In this document: positions 13,285-18,829 of the stretch, in pieces | Numbering within the stretch: the stretch's first letter is position 1 | Layout of the letters: the number at the start of each line of letters is the position of its first letter | Assembly (NCBI GenBank): GCA_038226175.1 | Contig: JBBRQP010000063.1 | Coordinates: forward strand, 1-18,829 | Length of the DNA: 18,829 nt | Reading direction: 5' to 3' | Source: JBBRQP01 sp038226175 | GTDB taxonomy: Bacteria; Cyanobacteriota; Cyanobacteriia; Gloeobacterales; Anthocerotibacteraceae | Program-made: the position numbers and the translations under genes | The notes under the pieces: generated by a model | The model's input: the letters and a program-made list of their open reading frames with translations, nothing else | What the model was told of the DNA's origin: nothing | Databases searched by the model: none

Positions 13285-14082
13285 ATGGAAGTAGTTCGTC
13301 GTCATTGGCCGGAATACCTGATAGAAGCGCTGGGATTGAGTCTGTTTATGATTGCCGCCAGTGTGATTACTATCCTGCTGGAATATCCCGGTGCTCCTCT
13401 CCATTTGGCTCTTCCTGACCCGATGGTGCGGCGTTTTTTGATTGGGCTGGGCATGGGTCTTACCGCCATCGCCTTGATTTATTCGCCTTGGGGTATGCGT
13501 TCGGGAGCGCACCTCAACCCGGCTGTGACCCTGACCTTTTGGCGGCTGGGCAAGGTTAAATCCGAGGATGCCTTAGCCTATGTACTCGCTCAATTTTGCG
13601 GTGGAGCGGTGGGATTGTGGCTGGCGGCACTACTGCTCAAGCCCTGGATTATGTCGGTGAACTATGTTACGACGGTGCCCGGCCTTTGGGGAGTGGCTGG
13701 GGCTTTTCTAGGTGAGCTGGGAATGACCTTTATATTGATGTCTATGGTGCTGCTTGTCTCCAATACCCCTGCCCTTGCTCACTGGACGGGAATCTTTTCC
13801 GGTGTCCTGATCACGGCTTACATCACCATCGAAGCACCCCTCTCAGGGATGAGTATGAACCCGGCTCGGACGTTGGCCTCCGCGCTCCAGGCTCAGGAGT
13901 GGACGGACATCTGGGTCTATTTCACCGCCCCACCGCTAGGGATGTTCCTCGCCGCCCAGGTTTATCTCTGGTTCAAGGGTCGTAAGAGTGTGCGCTGCGC
14001 CAAACTCCGCCATCCTGACCATGCTCCCGACTGCATTTTTCGGTGTAATTACAAACTCAAGGAGCCCCATACCCATGACTAA
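13285..14082 (+). CDS. MIP-family channel (aquaporin / glycerol-facilitator-like) with Cys/His-rich tail, 265 aa
   Basis: Six hydrophobic membrane segments and two half-helix NPA motifs are present: GAHLNPAVT (about 73-81) and SMNPARTL (about 191-198), with the Arg of the ar/R filter after the second NPA. It should conduct water and/or small neutral solutes such as glycerol across the inner membrane. The start is ATG 13285, 6 nt after AAGGAG (13273-13278) that overlaps the GMC stop; an in-frame GTG at 13261 lies inside the previous gene. The cytosolic C-terminal tail is unusual: C238-x4-H243-x2-H246-x3-C250-x3-C254, then HTHD, a potential metal-binding set. Its last 8 bp overlap the VOC gene start. 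Co-transcription with SDR and GMC genes suggests transport of their substrate or product. Confidence 0.9.
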   Translation: MEVVRRHWPEYLIEALGLSLFMIAASVITILLEYPGAPLHLALPDPMVRRFLIGLGMGLTAIALIYSPWGMRSGAHLNPAVTLTFWRLGKVKSEDALAYVLAQFCGGAVGLWLAALLLKPWIMSVNYVTTVPGLWGVAGAFLGELGMTFILMSMVLLVSNTPALAHWTGIFSGVLITAYITIEAPLSGMSMNPARTLASALQAQEWTDIWVYFTAPPLGMFLAAQVYLWFKGRKSVRCAKLRHPDHAPDCIFRCNYKLKEPHTHD

Positions 14083-15070
14083 GACATGGTTTTCCTGGTT
14101 AATTCTCGTTGTCTGGTTGAGTTTTCTCCCTGTCCAGGCTCAGGTTAAAGCCGTGGCCTCGGTGGGGATGACTGTTTCGGATATGGATCAGGCAGTGGAT
14201 TTTTATCACAAAGTCCTGACCTTTGAAAAAGTTTCCGATATTGAAGTGGCGGGAGCGGACTACGAACAGCTCCAGGGGGTCTTTGGGGTGCGGATGCGGG
14301 TGGTGCGGATGCAACTGGGCCAGGAGAGCCTGGTATTGACCGAATACCTAGCGCCCCAAGGTCGCCCGATTCCCGTGGATAGCAAAAGCTATGACCATTG
14401 GTTTCAGCACATCGCCATTGTGGTGAAAGATATGGACTTAGCCTATAAACAGTTGCGGGAATTTAAGGTGCGCTATGTGTCTACCGGCCCCCAGCGACTT
14501 CCTGACTCTAATAAGGCAGCGGCGGGGATTAAAGCATTTTATTTCCAAGATCCCGATGCCCACAACCTAGAAGTGATCTTTTTTCCTGGCGGGAAGGGCG
14601 ATCCCAAATGGCAACAACCCACAGAGAAGCTCTTTTTGGGCATTGACCACACCGCAATTGTGGTGAGCAATACGACAACTAGCCTGAAGTTTTACCATGA
14701 CTTGTTGGGTTTGCGGGTCGCTGGAGAAAGTGAAAACTACGGAACCGAACAGGAACATCTCAACCAAGTCTTTGGAGCACATCTGCGCATTACCGGACTA
14801 AGGGCGGCTCAAGGGCCAGGGATTGAATTTTTGGAATACCTGACCCCTCAAGGCGGTCGTCCCTATCCCGGTGATAGTCGTAGCAATGACCTCTGGCATT
14901 GGCAGACCCAACTTTCCGTACCCAAGCTCCTGGCAGTAGTACCCGTCCTACAACAGGTGCGGATTCCCTTTATTTCATCTGGTGTTGTGAGCGGTGCCAG
15001 GCTGGGCTTTAACCAAGCCGCCTTGGTACGTGATCCTGATGGTCATGCCCTACTCTTGACCCAACCTTGA
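14075..15070 (+). CDS. Exported protein with two VOC (glyoxalase/bleomycin-resistance-type) domains, 331 aa
   Basis: The ATG at 14075 lies within the end of the MIP gene (ATGACTAA overlap) and follows AAGGAG at 14058-14063; a longer frame from 13988 is rejected because it buries the signal peptide. Residues 1-23 form a signal peptide (hydrophobic WFSWLILVVWLSFLP, then VQAQ). Two beta-alpha-beta-beta-beta VOC modules follow, at about 27-175 and 192-331. The first has QHIAIVVKDMDLAYKQL and DAHNLEVIFF; the second has IDHTAIVVSNTTTSLKFYHD and DPDGHALLLT. VOC proteins use a paired beta-sheet fold to bind metal and act as isomerases, lyases or dioxygenases, or simply bind ligand. Two domains in one chain can form one site. 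Envelope location is predicted; the reaction is not. Confidence 0.87.
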   Translation: MTKTWFSWLILVVWLSFLPVQAQVKAVASVGMTVSDMDQAVDFYHKVLTFEKVSDIEVAGADYEQLQGVFGVRMRVVRMQLGQESLVLTEYLAPQGRPIPVDSKSYDHWFQHIAIVVKDMDLAYKQLREFKVRYVSTGPQRLPDSNKAAAGIKAFYFQDPDAHNLEVIFFPGGKGDPKWQQPTEKLFLGIDHTAIVVSNTTTSLKFYHDLLGLRVAGESENYGTEQEHLNQVFGAHLRITGLRAAQGPGIEFLEYLTPQGGRPYPGDSRSNDLWHWQTQLSVPKLLAVVPVLQQVRIPFISSGVVSGARLGFNQAALVRDPDGHALLLTQP

Positions 15071-15107
15071 CTCCATCCAATCTATTCTTATGTGCGTATA
15101 CCTATCA

Positions 15108-15151
15108 GAACCGACGAAAAGAACCTTTCCTACTCTGGTGAATGTCGGTTC
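15108..15151 (+). promoter_or_regulatory. 8-bp perfect inverted repeat in the leader of the spondin-domain gene
   Basis: GAACCGAC (15108-15115) and GTCGGTTC (15144-15151) are exact inverted partners with a 28-nt spacer, between the VOC stop (15070) and the next ATG (15179). It could be an RNA hairpin slowing read-through from the upstream operon, or a pair of operator half-sites. No T-run follows. Confidence 0.35.
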
Positions 15152-15178
15152 CCGTAGATTTACAACAGGAAATTACCC

Positions 15179-15898
15179 ATGTACAGACCACACACGATTG
15201 TTGGCCTAGTGTTAGCTTTAACCGTTGTTGCGCCCTTATCTTTGGCACTGCCTAGTTGGGGGCAGCCTGTTACAACGACCTTTACTGTCCGCATTGAAAA
15301 TATCTCGCCTGCCAGTGGCTTGACCGCCTCCAATGGCACTACCTGGCCCTTTGCCCTCTCACCAGGCACCTGGGTTGTCACCACCAAGAAAAACCCTCTG
15401 TTCCGCATTGGTAAGCCCGCCGGTGTCCTAGGTCTAGAAAACCAAGCGGAAGACGGGAATCCCGCTGTTTTGAAAGATAAGTTAGGCAATGCAGTTACCC
15501 ACGGTGTCTTCCGTATTCCGCAAGGTGCCGCTAAAGCCGACGCCATTGGCCCTGGTGGTGTTTATGAATTTACCATCCAGGCTAAACCAGGCCAGAAGCT
15601 CACCCTCGCCGCCATGTTTGGTCAGTCCAATGACCTCTTCTATGCGCCCAAACCCAGCGGTATTCCGCTCTTTAACAAACAAGGCCAGCCAATTAATGGT
15701 GATGTTACCAATCAACTTATCCTTTGGGATGCAGGTACCGAAGTTAACCAGGAACCAGGCATTGGCCCTGACCAAGCCCCTCGCCAAGCTGAAGCTAACA
15801 CTGGGGCTAAGGAAGGCGGTGTCGTCCGTCCAGCGAAAGACCGTTTCACCTACCCCAGTACCACGTCCGTACTCAAGGTAACGGTTTCGCCCCAGTAG
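15179..15898 (+). CDS. Exported spondin-domain (Spondin_N-like) protein, 239 aa
   Basis: Residues 1-28 form a signal peptide (hydrophobic core IVGLVLALTVVAPLSLAL, cleavage near SWG). The mature part, about 33-237, matches the Spondin_N beta-sandwich seen in many cyanobacterial exported proteins: FTVRIENIS at the start, SPGTWVV, KNPLF, LENQAEDGNP (86-95), then LWDAGTEVNQEPG (182-194) with acidic residues that bind calcium in the family (D184 and E188 are candidates), GPDQAPRQ and a closing strand TTSVLKVTV. AGGA at 15167-15170 precedes the ATG by 8 nt. It lies 108 bp after the VOC gene and may have its own promoter. The likely role is extracellular or periplasmic binding; no enzyme motif is seen. 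Confidence 0.88.
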   Translation: MYRPHTIVGLVLALTVVAPLSLALPSWGQPVTTTFTVRIENISPASGLTASNGTTWPFALSPGTWVVTTKKNPLFRIGKPAGVLGLENQAEDGNPAVLKDKLGNAVTHGVFRIPQGAAKADAIGPGGVYEFTIQAKPGQKLTLAAMFGQSNDLFYAPKPSGIPLFNKQGQPINGDVTNQLILWDAGTEVNQEPGIGPDQAPRQAEANTGAKEGGVVRPAKDRFTYPSTTSVLKVTVSPQ

Positions 15899-15914
15899 GG
15901 AGCCATGCTGATAG

Positions 15915-15999
15915 GGGGAGCGTTTATCAAGGATGTGGAGAACGCTTGCAAAAATAGCTTGTTCCAGCGTTCTTGATTGATACTCCCCACCCCTTTTTT
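15915..15999 (+). terminator. Multi-state hairpin and T-run: terminator, possibly an attenuator, before the HbpS-cupin gene
   Basis: GGGGAG (15915-15920) can pair with CTCCCC (15983-15988), followed by CCC and six T (15994-15999). Inside, AGAACGCT (15939-15946) pairs perfectly with AGCGTTCT (15966-15973). But AGCGTT at 15919-15924 can also pair with AACGCT (15941-15946) and would then compete. Three segments able to form exclusive stems ahead of a T-run are the layout of an attenuator. It lies between the spondin stop (15898) and the next ATG (16035). Termination at least is likely; switching is an inference. Confidence 0.55.
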
Positions 16000-16034
16000 A
16001 GAAGCCACATATTAGGTTTTCTAGGAGTTAACAG

Positions 16035-16967
16035 ATGAAATGGTCTTCATGGTTCCTGTCTAGTTTGGTGCTAGCCCTTTCCTTGACTACGGCACAAGCA
16101 GCCGAAGTCAACCCGCCTAATCCACCTACTACAAGTGCAACCACCGTATCCCAACCTAACCTTACGCTCAACGGAGCTAAAAAAGTCATTGCTGCTGCCA
16201 TGGCGGAGGCGAAGCGTAAAGGCGCACCGGGAGCCGTGATCGCCGTGGTGGATGCAGGAGGTAGCTTGATGGCGCTCGAGCGATTAGATGGCACTTTTAC
16301 CGCAGGCGCTACGATTTCTATCGGTAAGGCTCATACGGCTGTAGCGTTCAAAAAGCCCACTCGTTTCTTTGAAGAAGTGATTAAAAATGGTCGCACGGCG
16401 ATGGTCACACTGCCAGATTTCACACCCTTGCAAGGGGGCATTCCCATCCTCTTAGGGGGACAAGTGGTCGGCGGTGTGGGTGTGAGTGGTGCTGCTAGCG
16501 CACAACAAGATGAAGAAATTGCCCTCGCTGGAGCTGCTGCGCTCAATACACCCAGTCCAGCGCTGGCAGTTTCCTATTTTGATAGTCGCAAGGTCATAGC
16601 AGCCTTTGACCGAGGAGCAGTGCTCCTAGATGGTACCGATGGTCGCAACTACATGGTACATACGAGCCGCCGTGAAGTAGCCGGAAAAGCCGAGATTCAT
16701 ACCCTTGATACTGACATTATTTATGTAATTGAAGGTTCAGCAACATTGATTACAGGTGGTACTGTCGTGGAACCTGCCGTGACGGCTCCCGATGAGATTC
16801 GCGGTCAAGCCATCACCGGGGGCACAACCCAAACACTCAGTAAAGGCGATGTGCTCGTGATTCCCAATGGCACGCCCCACTGGTTCCAACAGGTGCAGCC
16901 ACCTTTTACCTATTTTGTGGTCAAGTCTCGCGAATCCATCGGTTCGATTCAGGGGGAGACTCGATGA
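16035..16967 (+). CDS. Exported HbpS/GlcG-domain protein fused to a C-terminal cupin, 310 aa
   Basis: A signal peptide covers residues 1-22 (hydrophobic SSLVLALSLTTA, cleavage after AQA), followed by a Pro/Thr-rich linker. Residues about 42-182 are an HbpS/GlcG-type domain (NGAKKVIAAAMAEAKRKGAP, VIAVVDAGGSLMALERLDGT, then IPILLGGQVVGGVGVSGA), a fold known to bind haem or small ligands. Residues about 195-300 are a cupin barrel with candidate metal ligands H222, D226 and H282 (GDVLVIPNGTPHW). AGGAG at 16023-16027 supports the start. The stop overlaps the next ATG (ATGA), so it is translated together with the exported gluconolactonase. The fusion may bind or sense an oxidised sugar or cofactor in the envelope; no reaction can be assigned. 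Confidence 0.88.
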   Translation: MKWSSWFLSSLVLALSLTTAQAAEVNPPNPPTTSATTVSQPNLTLNGAKKVIAAAMAEAKRKGAPGAVIAVVDAGGSLMALERLDGTFTAGATISIGKAHTAVAFKKPTRFFEEVIKNGRTAMVTLPDFTPLQGGIPILLGGQVVGGVGVSGAASAQQDEEIALAGAAALNTPSPALAVSYFDSRKVIAAFDRGAVLLDGTDGRNYMVHTSRREVAGKAEIHTLDTDIIYVIEGSATLITGGTVVEPAVTAPDEIRGQAITGGTTQTLSKGDVLVIPNGTPHWFQQVQPPFTYFVVKSRESIGSIQGETR

Positions 16968-18559
16968 ATACCCGCTTGCTACTTGCGACCCTAGCCATTA
17001 CCTTTCTTTCAATGCCAGCTTTTGCCCAGACAACTCCTGTCGCTGTCGTTGACCTGCGTACCCGTGCTGGGGTGGAACTGGTAAAGGGGCAATGGCGCTA
17101 TCACGATGCTCAAATCGTAGACATCGAAGGTCGTCAGCCCGGGCTAGACCTCAAACCCAGTGGTACCCCTAATCGCACTCATGATCTCCTCCCCCATGCA
17201 GAGCAGACTGATTTTGATGACGCCGACTGGGAAAAAATTAGTGCTGATAGTTTGGAGAACCGTCGCTCCGCAGGTCGCCTGAGTTTCAATTGGTATCGCC
17301 TTAAGGTCACTGTGCCCCAAAAAGTTGGGAATATTGATCCCACAGGTTCCACCCTGGTTTTTGAAACTGTCCTCGATGACTACGCCGAAGTTTGGGTAGA
17401 CGGCAAATTGCCCCTCGTGCTGGGTCAATCAGGAGGAGGTCTCATCAAAGGCTTTAATGCCCCCAATCGTGTGGTCTTAGGGCGCAATGTCAAACCCGGT
17501 CAACAGTTTCAACTGGTGGTGTTTGGTGCTAATGGTCCTTTATCTAAACCGCCAAATAACTTTATTTGGGTGCGTTCTGCCACCCTCGACTTCTATAAAC
17601 CAGAACTGCCCAAGGACGCAGGGGGACAAATTATCCGCCTTGACCCAGCCTTAGATGTGATCCTTGCTCGAGAGGCCAAAGTTGAAAAACTGGCGAGTGG
17701 ATTTCTATTTACCGAAGGCCCAGTTTGGGTTCCTGAGGGCTATCTGCTGTTCTCTGACCCCAATGCCAACACGATTTATCGTTGGTCTCCTGACGACCAA
17801 ATTACGGTCTTCCGACCTAAGAGTGGCTATACCGGGGTGGATATCGGCGAATACCGCCAACCCGGTTCTAATGGTCTAACCCTCGACCGAGAAGGCAGAC
17901 TGACGATCAATGAACACGGCAACCATCGGGTTACCCGTTTGGAGAAAAATGGCATATTGACGGTACTTGCCGATAGTTATGAAGGTAAACGCCTCAATAG
18001 TCCCAACGATTTGGTCTATCGCAGTGATGGTTCTCTCTATTTCACAGACCCGCCCTTTGGTCTACCGCAGTTTGATGCCGACCCTCGTAAACAGTTGCCC
18101 TTCAACGGCGTTTTCCGGTGGCAAAATGGCAAACTACAGCTTTTGACCACCGAACTGGCAGGCCCGAATGGACTAGCCTTTTCTCCCGATGAGCAATATC
18201 TCTATGTAGGTAACTGGGATCCAAAGCGTAAGGTGATTGTCCGATATAAAGTTCAACCTGATGGTGGACTTGCCCAAGGTCAAGTCTTCGCAGATTTGAC
18301 TGCTGAACCCGGCGAAGATGCAATTGATGGTCTAAAGGTAGATCGCTTAGGTAATATTTATGCCAGTGGTCCTGGTGGACTTTGGATTTTTTCCCCCACT
18401 GGTAAGTCCCTCGGTCAAATTATCGGTCCTGAACACCCTCATAATTTGGCTTGGGGCGATGCCGATGGTCAGACCCTTTACTTGACGGCTCAGACGGGTC
18501 TTTATCGGATTCGGTTACAGGTTGCGGGTATCCGTCCTCCCCTTGCCGTCCAGCGATAG
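16964..18559 (+). CDS. Exported SMP-30/gluconolactonase-family protein with N-terminal sugar-binding domain, 531 aa
   Basis: The start overlaps the preceding stop (ATGA). Residues 1-22 are a signal peptide (LLLATLAITFLSMPAFAQ). Residues about 75-212 resemble the beta-jelly-roll sugar-binding domain of glycoside hydrolases (FDDADWEKI, FNWYRLKVTVP, LDDYAEVWVDG). Residues about 235-525 form a six-bladed SMP-30 propeller with the conserved metal ligands E251 (FTEGPVW), N348 (LNSPNDLVY), N402 (GPNGLAFS) and D455 (DAIDGLKVD). Such enzymes hydrolyse aldonolactones to aldonic acids using a divalent metal. All four ligands are intact, so an active lactonase is likely, located in the periplasm or outside. 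It fits a pathway with the glucose 1-dehydrogenase-like SDR, although the two should be in different compartments. Confidence 0.92.
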   Translation: MNTRLLLATLAITFLSMPAFAQTTPVAVVDLRTRAGVELVKGQWRYHDAQIVDIEGRQPGLDLKPSGTPNRTHDLLPHAEQTDFDDADWEKISADSLENRRSAGRLSFNWYRLKVTVPQKVGNIDPTGSTLVFETVLDDYAEVWVDGKLPLVLGQSGGGLIKGFNAPNRVVLGRNVKPGQQFQLVVFGANGPLSKPPNNFIWVRSATLDFYKPELPKDAGGQIIRLDPALDVILAREAKVEKLASGFLFTEGPVWVPEGYLLFSDPNANTIYRWSPDDQITVFRPKSGYTGVDIGEYRQPGSNGLTLDREGRLTINEHGNHRVTRLEKNGILTVLADSYEGKRLNSPNDLVYRSDGSLYFTDPPFGLPQFDADPRKQLPFNGVFRWQNGKLQLLTTELAGPNGLAFSPDEQYLYVGNWDPKRKVIVRYKVQPDGGLAQGQVFADLTAEPGEDAIDGLKVDRLGNIYASGPGGLWIFSPTGKSLGQIIGPEHPHNLAWGDADGQTLYLTAQTGLYRIRLQVAGIRPPLAVQR

Positions 18560-18570
18560 TTTTCCTACAC

Positions 18571-18593
18571 AAGGAGCACGAATGACAGTGTAA
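18571..18593 (+). pseudogene. Orphan ribosome-binding site and start codon: lost next gene of the operon
   Basis: AAGGAG (18571-18576) is followed after 5 nt by ATG (18582), but the frame stops after three codons (Met-Thr-Val, TAA 18591-18593). The spacing is as good as in the intact genes upstream, and the site lies only 12 bp after the lactonase stop. This looks like the start of a former operon gene whose body was replaced. A chance match is possible. Confidence 0.3.
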
Positions 18594-18656
18594 TTCAGGC
18601 GTGAGATATGCGGCAATCTGGGGGTCTGCTTACGTAGCTTTGCTAAGCGCAGCGGA

Positions 18657-18708
18657 AAACGGAAAAATTTGTAAGTTTGTATCTTAAGATCTAATACTCT
18701 TTCCGTTT
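18657..18708. repeat. 9-bp perfect inverted repeat with 34-nt spacer near the right edge
   Basis: AAACGGAAA (18657-18665) pairs exactly with TTTCCGTTT (18700-18708). The spacer contains the palindrome ATCTTAAGAT. It may be a terminator-like structure for the plus-strand operon, though without a long T-run, or the end of a small repeat element. Just upstream, GCTTA (18629-18633) and TAAGC (18644-18648) form a second small inverted repeat. Confidence 0.35.
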
Positions 18709-18710
18709 GA

Positions 18711-18829
18711 TTAGCAGGTTTTTGTTCTGGGCCACCAGTGGTAGAACAAGTATCTCTTGAGCAACTCGGTCTGCTTTGATAAACTACGACATCGTTGCTC
18801 TAATCGCTCTTCCACTTCTTCAATCGTCA
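18711..18829 (-). CDS. Possible partial minus-strand reading frame running off the right edge
   Basis: On the minus strand a frame enters from the window edge and stays open for 38 codons to a TAA at 18713-18711. It reads TIEEVEERLEQRCRSLSKQ and then a Trp/Lys-rich end (YHWWPRTKTC). The first half is a charged amphipathic helix. If the base just outside is A, the frame could begin there with ATG. I do not recognise a family; a truncated gene or chance open frame are both possible. Confidence 0.25.
   Translation of the reverse strand, partial: TIEEVEERLEQRCRSLSKQTELLKRYLFYHWWPRTKTC

Noticed and set aside
13988..14074. Upstream start for the VOC gene
   Set aside because: It would bury a clear signal peptide and overlap the MIP gene by 95 bp; ATG 14075 has a Shine-Dalgarno sequence.
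15489..15881. 130-codon frame overlapping the spondin gene in another frame
   Set aside because: The spondin-domain frame has a signal peptide and recognisable motifs; the alternative has neither.
1..18829. CRISPR array, tRNA or rRNA genes
   Set aside because: No regularly spaced repeats, cloverleaf or rRNA-like conserved stretch was seen on either strand.

Overview
The window most likely comes from a cyanobacterium of moderate GC content. The best clue is a decayed plant-type [2Fe-2S] ferredoxin (petF-like) gene at 10589-10854. A large MGH1/GH63-type glucosidase, an ECF sigma factor, an IS630-type transposase start and HbpS/SMP-30-type exported proteins are compatible with this. No rRNA, tRNA or CRISPR array was seen, so the genus is left open.

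Layout. Positions 1-2535 form a worn accessory stretch. It holds the start of an IS630-family transposase leaving the window on the minus strand, a possible interrupted reading frame, a terminator, a 75-aa orphan gene, and a 57-aa membrane peptide whose stop overlaps the start of an ECF sigma factor (TAATG). It ends with a headless AAA+ ATPase lid remnant. Next is a full-length catalase-peroxidase gene (katG, minus strand, 2536-4818) with locally GC-richer sequence, then a gene-free stretch of about 560 bp containing a 288-bp segment bounded by exact 10-bp inverted repeats.

The rest (5384-18559) is a large divergent cluster. On the minus strand, read from 10418 down to 5384: a GMC oxidoreductase, an uncharacterised 274-aa protein (ATGA overlap) and an 879-aa MGH1/GH63-type glucosidase (14-bp gap). 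On the plus strand: a glucose 1-dehydrogenase-like SDR, a second GMC oxidoreductase, a MIP/aquaporin channel, an exported double-VOC protein (8-bp overlap with the channel gene), an exported spondin-domain protein, an exported HbpS/GlcG-cupin fusion and an exported SMP-30 gluconolactonase with its own N-terminal sugar-binding domain (ATGA overlap). The ferredoxin pseudogene lies in the divergent intergenic region.

Read as a unit, the cluster looks like a two-compartment carbohydrate-oxidation system: a glycosidase releases sugar, cytoplasmic SDR and GMC enzymes oxidise aldose or polyol, a channel passes small neutral solutes, and exported proteins handle the lactone and associated small molecules. 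This is inferred from family identities and operon structure; no substrate can be read from the DNA. The two GMC genes are inverted paralogues that share a perfectly identical 90-bp block, which suggests gene conversion.
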